From Lachnospiraceae bacterium (GTDB taxonomy: Bacteria; Bacillota; Clostridia; Lachnospirales; Lachnospiraceae): a DNA stretch of 64,000 bases. This document shows positions 32,980 to 41,794 of the stretch, one piece after another (the first letter of the stretch is position 1; each line of letters opens with the position of its first letter). The position numbers were made by a program, and so were the translations under genes. The DNA lies in the NCBI GenBank assembly GCA_022510745.1, contig JAFLSY010000004.1:219750-283749 (forward strand), given 5' to 3'. The notes below the pieces were generated by a model, which saw only the letters and a list, made by a program, of their open reading frames with translations, searched no databases and was not told the origin of the DNA.

Positions 32980-33765
32980 ATGATTCTGGTGATCGATGTA
33001 GGCAATACCAATATCACATTCGGGGTGTTTGAAGGGGAGAACTTAAAGGCGACTTTTCATATTACCACAAAATCCCCCAGAACCTCCGATGAATACGGTG
33101 TTTTACTGGAGGAACTGCTGCGGATACGGGGGATTGGATTCTCCGAGATAGAGGGAACCATTATCGCCAGCGTGGTTTCGGATGTGATGCATTCCCTGAC
33201 GGGAGCCATTGTAAATTATATCGGCCATACGCCACTAGTGGTGGGGCCGGGCGTCAAAACGGGCATCCGTATTGTGACGGAAAATCCACGGGCCATCGGT
33301 GCTGACAGAATTGCGGATGCGGTAGCGGCCTATGAAAAATACGGCGGACCGGTACTGGTCATTGATTTCGGAACGGGTACCACCTATGATCTGGTGAGTG
33401 CCGACGGCAGTTTTTTAGCAGGCATCACAGCGCCGGGTATGCGCATCAGTATAGAGGCGCTGGCGGAGCGGACGGCTATGCTGCCCCGCATTGAGATAAA
33501 AAAGCCCAAGAGTATTCTGGCGCAGGAAACGGTGAGCAGTATGCAGGCCGGGCTCTTTTACGGGCAGATCGGACAGACGGAGTACATTATCAAAAAAGTC
33601 AAAGAGGAGAGCGGCGAACAGGATCTGAAAGTGGTTGCAACCGGCGGCCTCGGCAGGTTGATCGCGGGAGAAACGGACAGCATCCAAGTTTATGACAGCG
33701 CTCTGACTTTGGATGGACTGCGGCTTATTTTCGAGAAAAACAAAAAACAGGAACGCGGAGCATGA
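32980..33765 (+). CDS. coaX: Type III pantothenate kinase
   Basis: This 261-residue enzyme performs the first step of coenzyme A synthesis. The ASKHA-fold ATP motifs are clear: [13 protein letters not shown] at the N terminus, and [12 protein letters not shown] in the second half. The pantothenate-binding segment [15 protein letters not shown] and [11 protein letters not shown] match type III enzymes, which use a monovalent cation. GGAGGAG lies just upstream. It overlaps dusB by 4 bases. Confidence 0.95.
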   Translation: MILVIDVGNTNITFGVFEGENLKATFHITTKSPRTSDEYGVLLEELLRIRGIGFSEIEGTIIASVVSDVMHSLTGAIVNYIGHTPLVVGPGVKTGIRIVTENPRAIGADRIADAVAAYEKYGGPVLVIDFGTGTTYDLVSADGSFLAGITAPGMRISIEALAERTAMLPRIEIKKPKSILAQETVSSMQAGLFYGQIGQTEYIIKKVKEESGEQDLKVVATGGLGRLIAGETDSIQVYDSALTLDGLRLIFEKNKKQERGA

Positions 33766-34727
33766 AATTAAGAATCGGCAAGGTAGAACTGGATAATCAG
33801 GTTATCTTAGCGCCCATGGCGGGGGTGACGGACTTACCCTTCCGCCTGCTGTGCAAGGAGCAGGGAGCAGGACTGTTATGCATGGAAATGGTCAGCGCCA
33901 AGGCAATTTACTATAACAGTAAAAATACCAAAGAGCTGATGGCTATTTGGCCGGAAGAAGGTCCCGTGTCCCTGCAACTGTTCGGTTCGGATGCGGACAT
34001 CATGGCTGAAATGGCAAAGCGGATTGAAGAGCGGCCTTTTGCGATATTGGATATCAATATGGGCTGTCCCGTACCCAAGGTGGCTGGCAACGGAGAGGGT
34101 TCAGCTTTAATGAAGAATCCCCGACTGGTGGAGGAGATCGTAAGCAAGGTTTCTAAAGCCATCTCCAAGCCGGTGACAGTGAAGCTGCGGAAAGGTTTTG
34201 ACGAAGCCCACGTCAATGTGGTGGAAATCGCAAAAATAGCTGAAAATGCGGGAGCGGCGGCTGTGGCAGTACACGGCAGGACCAGAGAGCAGTACTATTC
34301 CGGTAAGGCGGACTGGGACTGTATACGGGCGGTAAAGGAAGCGGTACATATTCCCGTTATCGGAAACGGGGATGTGACGGATGCTTATGCCGCAAAGGCA
34401 ATGCTTGAAGAAACCGGATGTGACGGCATTATGGTAGGACGGGCTGCCCAGGGAAATCCTTGGATATTCAGAGAGATTGTCGGTTATCTGGAGAACGGAC
34501 AGATACCAAGGCGCCCCACTCCGGGAGAAGTGAAGGCCCTGATCAGGCGGCATGCCGGGCTGCAACTGGAAGTAAAAGGAGAGTATACCGGGGTTCGGGA
34601 AATGCGCAAGCATTTGGCTTGGTATACCGCCGGATATCCGCATTCGGCCAAATATCGGCAGATGATAAATTCCATGGAGACAATGGAGGAGCTTTTGTCA
34701 GGTTTAGATATGATTTTTCAGGATTAA
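33762..34727 (+). CDS. dusB: tRNA-dihydrouridine synthase
   Basis: This 321-residue flavoenzyme reduces uridines in tRNA D-loops. The FMN barrel begins with [13 protein letters not shown], the catalytic cysteine is in [11 protein letters not shown] (about residue 93), and [16 protein letters not shown] and GNGDV follow, as in the DusB subgroup. The start overlaps coaX (ATGA). In many bacteria dusB and nifR3 relatives lie in operons with greA and lysS, which are found a little further downstream here. Confidence 0.94.
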   Translation: MKLRIGKVELDNQVILAPMAGVTDLPFRLLCKEQGAGLLCMEMVSAKAIYYNSKNTKELMAIWPEEGPVSLQLFGSDADIMAEMAKRIEERPFAILDINMGCPVPKVAGNGEGSALMKNPRLVEEIVSKVSKAISKPVTVKLRKGFDEAHVNVVEIAKIAENAGAAAVAVHGRTREQYYSGKADWDCIRAVKEAVHIPVIGNGDVTDAYAAKAMLEETGCDGIMVGRAAQGNPWIFREIVGYLENGQIPRRPTPGEVKALIRRHAGLQLEVKGEYTGVREMRKHLAWYTAGYPHSAKYRQMINSMETMEELLSGLDMIFQD

Positions 34728-34746
34728 GAAAATAGGAATAAGAACA

Positions 34747-34800
34747 AAACGACTGCATATCTTAAATGGGGGTATACCATGGAAGATTTGACAGTCGTTT
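34747..34800 (+). promoter_or_regulatory. Stem enclosing a ribosome binding site and start codon
   Basis: AAACGACTG (34747-34755) is exactly complementary to CAGTCGTTT (34792-34800). The 36-base interval contains the GGGGGT ribosome binding site and the ATG at 34779, so folding would hide the start of the next gene. Confidence 0.45.
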
Positions 34801-35588
34801 ATTTTATGATGGAATCGAATATGCCGGCGAAAAAAAGTCGTTTTGGGAAATGGCAGTTTTATGTAACGGAGGAGGAACTGTCCATGGAGCGTTCCATGGA
34901 ACGGTCCCAGAGGAATTCCGTGGGCAGTTCCTTGCAGACAGGCCGTATCAGGCGTATCACTGTACATTTTCCCGGCACTTACCGGAAGAAAAGGGCATGG
35001 TCTGAGGAAGCGCTGCGGGAATATGAAGGGCTGCTGCCCATTCCGCCCCAGAGGGGGACAGTCTGCTATCTGTACGAGGATGCGGTGCTGAGTCTGCTGC
35101 GCAGAGCCCAGGAACCCCTGCCTTTTCCTTGGCTTAGGAGTATGTTAGAATATTACAAAGCTGCACCGGATAATCTCTTTGTGCTGGAGGATAAGGAAAT
35201 AGATACGGAGGAATTGGCATGGCAGTATGTCAGAAAAGCCCGTTGTATCAGCGTGGTTACGGAGAGACCGGAGGAACTTACCGGACTGCAGGAGAATCTG
35301 CAGGAGGAATACGGGTTTTTGTTAGGAGTCTGGGAAAATGCCGGAAAGCTGTATGTGCCAGCCCGGGGCCGGACGGTCTTCGTAGCGGGAAGCAGACTCT
35401 ACGGCTTAAAACCCTCCGCTCTGCCTGCGGACAGCCTGTTCTTCTGTACGGATAGGGGAGAAGGGAAAAAGCTCTGCAGACGGGCGGACGGAGTCCGATA
35501 TGTGGATGTCCACACCTTTTTACGGGATTGTGCACGGGAGAGAAGATTCCCGGATGCCATTTCTGCGGAAAATACGCCCCGACCTTGA
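34779..35588 (+). CDS. Hypothetical protein, probably lineage-specific
   Basis: This 269-residue protein is not recognised. It is soluble, basic in the first third (RIRRITVHFP, YRKKRAW), with an alpha/beta pattern and no catalytic signature or signal peptide. The C-terminal half has the segments LLGVWENAGKLYV and RYVDVHTFLRD. TGGGGGT precedes the ATG, inside a possible hairpin. It follows dusB by 51 bases and precedes the greA promoter, so it probably ends the argF-dusB operon. Conservation in Lachnospiraceae is a guess from its context. Confidence 0.6.
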   Translation: MEDLTVVYFMMESNMPAKKSRFGKWQFYVTEEELSMERSMERSQRNSVGSSLQTGRIRRITVHFPGTYRKKRAWSEEALREYEGLLPIPPQRGTVCYLYEDAVLSLLRRAQEPLPFPWLRSMLEYYKAAPDNLFVLEDKEIDTEELAWQYVRKARCISVVTERPEELTGLQENLQEEYGFLLGVWENAGKLYVPARGRTVFVAGSRLYGLKPSALPADSLFFCTDRGEGKKLCRRADGVRYVDVHTFLRDCARERRFPDAISAENTPRP

Positions 35589-35613
35589 CACTCTCGGCAA
35601 AAAACAGTATAAT
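35585..35613 (+). promoter_or_regulatory. Consensus sigma-A promoter of greA-lysS
   Basis: TTGACA (35585-35590) and TATAAT (35608-35613), both perfect, are 17 bp apart. The -35 box overlaps the stop codon of the preceding gene. Confidence 0.92.
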
Positions 35614-35698
35614 ACCTACGTTAATTTAGGTATCATAGGATTTGAACCTAAAGAAGGTAACTACAGAAAAAATAAAGAAAGATAGAAAGGCGCACAAC

Positions 35699-36181
35699 AT
35701 GGAATCCAAGAAAAATATCTTGACTTACGAGGGTTTGAGAAAATATGAAGATGAACTGCATGAACTGAAAGTAGTAAAGCGGCAGGAGGTTGCCCAGAAG
35801 ATCAAAGAGGCCAGAGAGCAGGGCGACTTATCCGAAAATGCGGAATATGACGCAGCCAAGGACGAACAGAGGGATATTGAGGCCCGCATCGAGGAATTGG
35901 AAAAAATATTAAAGAATGCGGAAGTTGTGGTAGAAGACGAAGTAGATTTAGATAAAATAAATATCGGCTGCAAGGTGAGGATTCTGGATTTGGAATACAG
36001 CGAGGAGCTGGAGTACAAGATTGTGGGCTCAACCGAAGCAAACAGTCTGAAAGGAAAAATTTCAAATGAGAGCCCGGTAGGAAAAGCGTTGATCGGCAGC
36101 AAACTGGGAGATGTGGTAGAGGTAGAAACCCAGGCAGGCGTACTGCAGTACAAGGTACTGGAGATTCAGAGATCCAATTAA
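35699..36181 (+). CDS. greA: Transcription elongation factor GreA
   Basis: This 160-residue factor rescues stalled RNA polymerase by stimulating transcript cleavage. The N-terminal coiled coil holds the acidic tip (AREQGDLSENAEYDAAKDEQ), and the C-terminal FKBP-like domain ends in SPVGKALIGSKLGDVVEVE. ATG 35699 follows GAAAGGCG; the longer frame from 35642 adds a lysine-rich segment untypical of GreA. lysS follows 12 bases after the stop, the usual greA-lysS pair. Confidence 0.95.
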   Translation: MESKKNILTYEGLRKYEDELHELKVVKRQEVAQKIKEAREQGDLSENAEYDAAKDEQRDIEARIEELEKILKNAEVVVEDEVDLDKINIGCKVRILDLEYSEELEYKIVGSTEANSLKGKISNESPVGKALIGSKLGDVVEVETQAGVLQYKVLEIQRSN

Positions 36182-36193
36182 AGGAGTAAAATC

Positions 36194-37705
36194 GTGGGAG
36201 ATACACAGAATAAGAACGAGCAGGGAAATAATGCAGTGCAGGAGCAGGATATTAACCAGCTGTTAAAGGTAAGACGGGAGAAACTGGCCGCTTTACAGGA
36301 GGCAGGAAAGAATCCTTTTTTGCATACTAAATATGATGTGAGCCATCATAGTCAGGAAATCAAGGATAACTACGAGAGTCTGGAAGGCAAGACGGTCAGT
36401 ATCGCAGGCCGTATCATGCAGAAGCGCGTGATGGGAAAAGCCTCTTTCTGTAATGTACAGGATTTAGTGGGCAACATCCAGTCCTATGTGGCAAGGGACT
36501 CTATCGGCGAAGAACCCTACGCTGACTTTAAAAAGTACGATGTGGGAGATATTGTCGGTATCAAGGGAGAAGTATTCAAGACCAAGACGGGTGAGATTTC
36601 CGTTCATGCGGCGGAGGTAGTGCTCTTAAGCAAGAGCCTGCAGATTCTGCCGGAGAAATTCCATGGACTCACCAATACCGATATCCGCTACAGACAGCGG
36701 TATACCGATCTGATCATGAATCCCGATGTAAAAGAAACCTTTGTGAAGCGCTCCAAGGTTTTAAGCGCCATCCGCAGATATCTGGATGAACAGGGCTTTA
36801 TGGAAGTGGAAACGCCCATGCTGGTGGCCAATGCAGGCGGTGCGGCAGCCAGACCCTTTGAGACTCATTATAATGCGTTGGATGAGGACGTAAAGCTGCG
36901 TATTTCTTTGGAGTTATACTTAAAACGTCTGATCGTGGGCGGTATGGAAAAGGTCTATGAGATCGGCCGCGTGTTCCGAAATGAAGGTCTTGATACCAGA
37001 CACAATCCGGAATTTACCCTGATGGAACTCTATCAGGCTTATACAGACTATTACGGCATGATGGATTTAACGGAAAATCTCTTCCGCTATGTGGCACAGG
37101 AAGTATGTGGCACCACCTTAGTTCCTTATGCGGAGGAAATGATAGATTTAGGCAAGCCTTTTGCACGTCTGACTATGGTAGACGCAGTCAAGCAGTATGC
37201 GGGCGTGGATTTTGAACAGATTCCGGATACGGAAGCGGCAAAGAAGCTGGCTGATGAGAAAGGCATTCATTACGAAGCGCGCCACACAAAGGGCGACATT
37301 TTGAATCTGTTCTTTGAAGAATTTGTGGAAGAGCATCTGATTCAGCCCACTTTCGTGATGGATCATCCGGTGGAGGTATCTCCTCTGACCAAGCGCAAGC
37401 CGGACAAGCCGGATTATGTGGAGCGTTTTGAACTCTTTATCTACGGCAGAGAAATGTGTAATGCTTATTCCGAATTAAACGATCCCATCGACCAGCGGGA
37501 GCGTTTTAAGGCGCAGGAAGCCGCATTGGCAGCAGGCGATGAGGAGGCAAATACCACGGATGAGGACTTCTTAAACGCATTGGAGATCGGCATGCCCCCT
37601 ACCGGCGGCATCGGTTACGGCATCGACAGACTGGTGATGTTACTCACCAACTCCCCGGCTATCAGGGATGTGCTGTTGTTCCCGACAATGAGAACATTGG
37701 ATTGA
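36194..37705 (+). CDS. lysS: Lysine--tRNA ligase, class II
   Basis: This 503-residue enzyme charges tRNA-Lys. The N-terminal OB fold binds the anticodon ([21 protein letters not shown]), and the catalytic core contains class II motif 1 ([21 protein letters not shown]), motif 2 ([18 protein letters not shown]) and motif 3 (GIDRLVMLL near the end). It starts with GTG behind AAGGAGTAAAA. The insertion carrying a restriction-modification system begins shortly after its stop, so this end of lysS marks the boundary of the conserved backbone. Confidence 0.96.
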   Translation: MGDTQNKNEQGNNAVQEQDINQLLKVRREKLAALQEAGKNPFLHTKYDVSHHSQEIKDNYESLEGKTVSIAGRIMQKRVMGKASFCNVQDLVGNIQSYVARDSIGEEPYADFKKYDVGDIVGIKGEVFKTKTGEISVHAAEVVLLSKSLQILPEKFHGLTNTDIRYRQRYTDLIMNPDVKETFVKRSKVLSAIRRYLDEQGFMEVETPMLVANAGGAAARPFETHYNALDEDVKLRISLELYLKRLIVGGMEKVYEIGRVFRNEGLDTRHNPEFTLMELYQAYTDYYGMMDLTENLFRYVAQEVCGTTLVPYAEEMIDLGKPFARLTMVDAVKQYAGVDFEQIPDTEAAKKLADEKGIHYEARHTKGDILNLFFEEFVEEHLIQPTFVMDHPVEVSPLTKRKPDKPDYVERFELFIYGREMCNAYSELNDPIDQRERFKAQEAALAAGDEEANTTDEDFLNALEIGMPPTGGIGYGIDRLVMLLTNSPAIRDVLLFPTMRTLD

Positions 37706-37769
37706 GAAAGCCAGTAAAATCAGGGTTCTGATATTTTATTAAGGCTGCAGGCGATTCAAAGAAGGATTA

Positions 37770-37798
37770 TAAACCCAACTTAAACCCAATTATTGAAA
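37770..37798 (+). repeat. Left copy of an 11-bp tandem repeat, possible attachment region
   Basis: AAACCCAACTT is followed by AAACCCAATTA at an 11-bp period. A similar pair (AAACTTAACTT/AAACCTATTTT) occurs at about 40253, right after the integrase remnant. The two copies bracket the restriction-modification genes and may be arm or core sites of the old element. Confidence 0.4.
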
Positions 37799-37818
37799 AA
37801 TGATAGAAAGTTGACTTA

Positions 37819-37852
37819 AAAGGACTGATTATATTTTAATCAGTCCTTTAAT
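37819..37852 (+). terminator. Rho-independent terminator
   Basis: AAAGGACTGATT (37819-37830) pairs perfectly with AATCAGTCCTTT (37838-37849). It lies between lysS and the restriction gene. Confidence 0.8.
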
Positions 37853-37914
37853 TTTGTGGGTTTAAGTGATATAATATATTCTATATATCTTTTTGATAAA
37901 ATGGGAGGAATTAT

Positions 37915-38907
37915 ATGCGAATTGCATTTAGTTATAATCATCTTCATGCAGAAGAATTTTTATATTACAGAAAAAAAGCATTAATTGATGAAATTGAAAA
38001 GTGCCTTCGAGATATAGATGCTAACAAGTATTTAAAAATAAGCTGTGATAAGGCTAATCTTGGATTGATATATTATGATCAAAAAGCATTAAATACAGTT
38101 ATAAAAGAAACATTAACAGCCTCAGGATGGAATGAATATAAAATATCTTATTATGTAACTAATGATGAACGAACATCTAAAATTGTCGTGAAGGAGACAG
38201 ACGCTGAGGTTCAGAAAAAAATCATCAAAGACAATGGATTTGAACCACTTAACTCATTTAATCAGGTAGATTTTCTTAAAGAAAGAGTAGCTGTTGAAGT
38301 TCAGTTCGGTAAATATTTTAGTGTTGCATATGACTTACATGTAAAGCATACGTTTTTCTATTTAAGGGATGATATTGATGTTGGAATAGAAATAATCCCT
38401 ACACATAAAATGATGTTGTGTATGGATACTGGTGTTGCTTGGTTTGAAAATGAAGTAACCAATGTTATCCGTGAAGGTAGGAATAACCCATCGGTACCAA
38501 TTTATATTTTGGGGATAGAGTCAGATGACCATATCGATACTGATCCATGTACATATACAAATAAAGAATTAGCAGATATATTGTCTCATTCTGATATTGG
38601 AAAATTAAAGTCGCAGATGAAAAGAGCAAAATTGGAAGATACAGAAAAATGGGATAGACAAAAGAAAAAGGCACAAGAAAAAGTTGATAAAATTCAAGGA
38701 GAAATGGATCAGTTAAATGACAAGTATTTAGAATTAAAGAAACAAGGTTTAGAGGATTCTAGTAGAGAAATTGCAGAGTTAATAAACAAAAACGAAAAGT
38801 TACAACTAAAACGTGATGAAGCATACAGTAAGTATTGTGAAATTGATGAAAATCCTCCAGCACGTTTAAATAGAGTGTGTAAGTTAGAAGAAGTATTGCA
38901 GGACTAG
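37915..38907 (+). CDS. BglII/BstYI-like type II restriction endonuclease
   Basis: This 330-residue protein is probably the endonuclease of a type II system. The segment VDFLKERVAVEVQFGK contains D-x8-E-x-Q (starting near residue 122), the same spacing as the BglII active-site residues Asp84, Glu93 and Gln95. A lysine-rich coiled coil makes up the last 100 residues. It is AT-rich and ends 8 bases before a methyltransferase gene. If the family match holds, the site would be AGATCT or RGATCY-like. TGGGAGGAA precedes the ATG. The assignment rests on the motif and the neighbour. Confidence 0.78.
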   Translation: MRIAFSYNHLHAEEFLYYRKKALIDEIEKCLRDIDANKYLKISCDKANLGLIYYDQKALNTVIKETLTASGWNEYKISYYVTNDERTSKIVVKETDAEVQKKIIKDNGFEPLNSFNQVDFLKERVAVEVQFGKYFSVAYDLHVKHTFFYLRDDIDVGIEIIPTHKMMLCMDTGVAWFENEVTNVIREGRNNPSVPIYILGIESDDHIDTDPCTYTNKELADILSHSDIGKLKSQMKRAKLEDTEKWDRQKKKAQEKVDKIQGEMDQLNDKYLELKKQGLEDSSREIAELINKNEKLQLKRDEAYSKYCEIDENPPARLNRVCKLEEVLQD

Positions 38908-38915
38908 GAGAAAGA

Positions 38916-39911
38916 ATGGAACTCAAAGGATTTAAGTATGAAAAGAAAGATGCTCTTAAGTTTCTAAAAAAACAAAAGAACAAGAGCATTAAACTTATTA
39001 TCACATCACCACCATATAACGTAGGAAAAGAATATGAAACCGTAACATCATTAAATGAATATCTGAACAATTTAAAACCGATTATAAAAGAATTGGTTAG
39101 AGTTCTATCCGATGACGGAAGCATTTGTTGGGAAGTAGGTAATTATATTGATCCATTAACAAGTGAGGTTTATCCTTTAGATATTTATTTTTATAGAATG
39201 TTCAAGGAAATGGGATTACAACTCAGAAACAGGATAATCTGGCATTTTGGACATGGGCTACAATGTGAGAAAAGATTTTCTGGAAGATATGAGACTATCC
39301 TATGGTTTACAAAGTCGGATCAGTATACATTTAATCTTGACGATGTAAGAATTCCATCGAAATATCCAGGAAAAAGAGCGTATAAAGGCGAGAATAAGGG
39401 CAAGTTGTCTGGAAATCCAAAAGGTAAAAATCCTGAAGACTTATGGAAGGCAACGGTTGATAGATTATATGATGATTGGGATTGTAAAATATGGGATGTT
39501 CCGAATGTTAAATCTCAGCATCCGGAAAAAACTATACATCCTTGTCAGTTTCCAATTGAATTAGTTGAAAGATGCGTTCTGGCATTAACAAATGAAAACG
39601 ATATTGTATATGATCCATTCGCAGGTGTTGGCAGTTCATTAATTGCAGCCCTAAAAAATAATAGGCAGGCATATGGGACGGAATTAATACAAGAGTATAT
39701 TGATATAGGTAAAGAAAGAATAGACAAGTTGTCGAAAGATACACTAAAAACTAGACCAATATATCAAAAAATATATGAACCTTCTGGAAAAGATGCTGTT
39801 TCGAAATATCCTGTTGAGTGGATGCAAAAGCGTATAGAAGAATTAGAAAAGCTAGAGAAACAGATAAAAAAAGAAAAAAGAGAGATAAAGAAAGTAATTC
39901 AGCAACAATGA
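38916..39911 (+). CDS. Type II DNA methyltransferase, beta class
   Basis: This 331-residue methyltransferase protects the host from the adjoining nuclease. The catalytic motif IITSPPYNVGKEYE lies near the N terminus (residue about 28), and the S-adenosylmethionine motif DPFAGVGSSLIAAL near residue 232. This IV-before-I order is the beta class. TSPPY favours N4-cytosine methylation, as in M.BglII, over N6-adenine. The last 50 residues form a charged coiled coil (EELEKLEKQIKKEKREIKK). GGAGAAAG precedes the ATG. Low GC and the integrase remnant downstream point to acquisition. Confidence 0.88.
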   Translation: MELKGFKYEKKDALKFLKKQKNKSIKLIITSPPYNVGKEYETVTSLNEYLNNLKPIIKELVRVLSDDGSICWEVGNYIDPLTSEVYPLDIYFYRMFKEMGLQLRNRIIWHFGHGLQCEKRFSGRYETILWFTKSDQYTFNLDDVRIPSKYPGKRAYKGENKGKLSGNPKGKNPEDLWKATVDRLYDDWDCKIWDVPNVKSQHPEKTIHPCQFPIELVERCVLALTNENDIVYDPFAGVGSSLIAALKNNRQAYGTELIQEYIDIGKERIDKLSKDTLKTRPIYQKIYEPSGKDAVSKYPVEWMQKRIEELEKLEKQIKKEKREIKKVIQQQ

Positions 39912-40019
39912 AAATTAGAGGAATAAGTACCAATGAACAAATAAGGAGAATGATGAAGATAATACTTTTATTTTTCTTCTGGGAGCGGACTATATATTTC
40001 AATTATATGAGACTTTTGG

Positions 40020-40226
40020 AACAAGACTATTTTTAAAAAATATAAGAAATCCGTTGACGGTTTTACAACACGCCTTTGTGGGTTGGGAATAAATATTAAA
40101 GTAATTCAATTAGTATTAGGACATTCTGATATAAGTACAATATTAGATATTTGTGCGGACGCTGCGAAAGGCTTAAAGAGAATGGAAATGCAGTCCTTCG
40201 AGGATTTCTTAAAAAAAGAGGATTGA
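40020..40226 (+). pseudogene. Tyrosine integrase remnant (C-terminal fragment)
   Basis: A frame ending at TGA 40224-40226 encodes the tail of a tyrosine recombinase: TTRLCGLGINIKVIQLVLGH, then SDISTILDICADA and SFEDFLKKED. The family pattern is clear (IKVIQ-LGHSDIST), but the residue that should be the catalytic tyrosine (LDIYADA in relatives) is Cys, and everything before the last third is missing. It is therefore dead. It marks the restriction-modification genes as part of a decayed integrative element. Confidence 0.8.
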
Positions 40227-40252
40227 TCCTATAAATCCACACTAAACTTAAC

Positions 40253-40282
40253 TTAAACCTATTTTATGAAATTGTATGAGAA
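40253..40282 (+). repeat. Right copy of the 11-bp tandem repeat
   Basis: AAACTTAACTT followed by AAACCTATTTT resembles the left pair near 37770; both fit TAAACYYAACTTAAACCYA. It lies 27 bases after the integrase remnant stop, where recombinase arm sites are often found. Confidence 0.4.
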
Positions 40283-40350
40283 ACAATGAAAGAACATAAA
40301 ATAGCGACTAAGGTTCCCCACAATGCGAACGCTCGACAACTAAAATTACT

Positions 40351-40386
40351 AAAAAGGCACTTTCCGGCTATGGAGAGTGCCTTTTT
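40351..40386. terminator. Bidirectional terminator
   Basis: AAAAAGGCACTTTCC (40351-40365) pairs with GGAGAGTGCCTTTTT (40372-40386). A/T-rich flanks allow it to stop transcription from both sides. It closes the cysteine-rich lipoprotein gene on the minus strand. Confidence 0.88.
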
Positions 40387-40411
40387 CTAAGTTTATCTGT
40401 GCAGAGTGATT

Positions 40412-41557
40412 TTATAATTTTCCGTCTCCGCCACAGGCTTGACATTTCACAACGCCATTGGAGCAATGAGTGCAGTAGATTTTTCCCTTATTACAGCCGG
40501 AAGCAGTGCAGGTGACCATGCCACGCCCGTAACATGTTGTGCAGGTATGAACGGTTGAAGTGCCATAGCCATATGAAATATACGTCCCTTCTCCGCCGCA
40601 TGAGTGGCATTTCACCTGCCCGGCGCCGTCGCATTTCCAACATAGTTTAAAACCGGCACCGGAACAGGAACTGCAGGTTTTTACGCCTGATCCGTGACAA
40701 CTGGTGCATTGATCCGAACCGGTATAAACGGTGCCTGTAGAAATGTCTGTTCCGCCGGCACCGCCATAGCTGCCGGCATTGCTATAACCGTCGCTGCCAT
40801 AGGCGAAGATGCCTTCTATAATATAATGGTTAGATCCTTTAGATGCTTCAAAATAGAAGGAAAATGCTAAACAGGAATCGTCATTTGCCAATATTTCAAC
40901 TTCTGCCGCGTCCATATCACTGGCCGGCATGGGTGTAATCATAATGTCTCCTGTTCCTAAGGAAGTGCCGTCAATATGAACGAAATACATAAAATTAGCG
41001 CCTGCTTTGGCCTGTGCTTCAAAATCTGATTTGCGTAGAATGTCTCCGGCTTGAATGGCTTCCGGAACAAAAACCAAGTTAATATAATCGTTATCATAGT
41101 CCCCCCAGCCCGTAATCCTAAAGTAGTATTTTCCCCTTTCGAATTTAGGGTTTGCAAACATCTTTAAGGACGAGTATTCAGGATCCGATGAGCCGATGGT
41201 CTTGATGCAGCTGACATAAGCAAACCCCGGTTCCACGGTAAATGTTTCTCCGTAGCTGTTAGTCATGCTGTAACTGCCGGAGTCTGTGCTTGTGTCGGTG
41301 GCGGAATCTGAGCCGTAGGCGGAATCTGGCTCATAAGCAAAATCCGTATTGGAAGCAGAATCTGAATCGTACGCAGAACCCGAATCGGCATTGGATTGCA
41401 TATTGCTGTTGGAAGGCGTACTTGTGCTGCCGGTATCAAAGGTTGTTTCTTGTTTGTTCAAATCTGCAACATAGTTGTTATTGCTTACGTTACTACATCC
41501 GGCTAAAACAGCAGCGGCAGTTATTGCAGCTAATGCGATTGTAAATAACTTTTTCAT
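40412..41557 (-). CDS. Lipoprotein with DnaJ-type zinc-finger repeats
   Basis: This 381-residue protein has a signal peptide with lipobox VLAGC (cysteine about residue 20), a low-complexity Ser/Asp/Tyr linker (about residues 40-95), a beta-rich domain, and a C-terminal set of about seven CxxC(x)G-type knuckles (CTSCHGSG, CSSCSGAG, CWKCDGAG, CHSCGGEG, CTTCYGRG, CTHC, CQACGGDG). In DnaJ such repeats bind zinc and unfolded proteins in the cytoplasm, so finding them on an exported lipoprotein is odd. ATG 41557 follows AGGAGGATCAATT. It is monocistronic and divergent from the aldo/keto reductase. The function is unknown. Confidence 0.8.
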   Translation of the reverse strand: MKKLFTIALAAITAAAVLAGCSNVSNNNYVADLNKQETTFDTGSTSTPSNSNMQSNADSGSAYDSDSASNTDFAYEPDSAYGSDSATDTSTDSGSYSMTNSYGETFTVEPGFAYVSCIKTIGSSDPEYSSLKMFANPKFERGKYYFRITGWGDYDNDYINLVFVPEAIQAGDILRKSDFEAQAKAGANFMYFVHIDGTSLGTGDIMITPMPASDMDAAEVEILANDDSCLAFSFYFEASKGSNHYIIEGIFAYGSDGYSNAGSYGGAGGTDISTGTVYTGSDQCTSCHGSGVKTCSSCSGAGFKLCWKCDGAGQVKCHSCGGEGTYISYGYGTSTVHTCTTCYGRGMVTCTASGCNKGKIYCTHCSNGVVKCQACGGDGKL

Positions 41558-41731
41558 AATTGATCCTCCTCTTTTAGTATGAAATGGCATATTACATTTT
41601 TTGTAAGGATGTCTAAATAAAACTAAGGCATAATTAATCTTAGCAGTTTTTAAATGTGATTTGTTCTGCAAGCTGCGGACTTTTTGTGATGATTAAACAT
41701 GATCCGTATGCAATGGAGATTATCAAATCAG

Positions 41732-41761
41732 TTGCATGGATGGTATGAAATAGCTTATAAT
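41732..41761 (+). promoter_or_regulatory. Sigma-A promoter of the aldo/keto reductase gene
   Basis: TTGCAT (41732-41737) and TATAAT (41756-41761) are 18 bp apart, 33 bases before the chosen start. Confidence 0.7.
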
Positions 41762-41794
41762 ATTAAAAATAGATTAGAAGGGACGGATAGCATT

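Noticed and set aside
39950..40036. Short frame after the methyltransferase gene
   Set aside because: A hydrophobic, low-complexity translation with no start context. It overlaps the edge of the integrase remnant and looks like decayed DNA.
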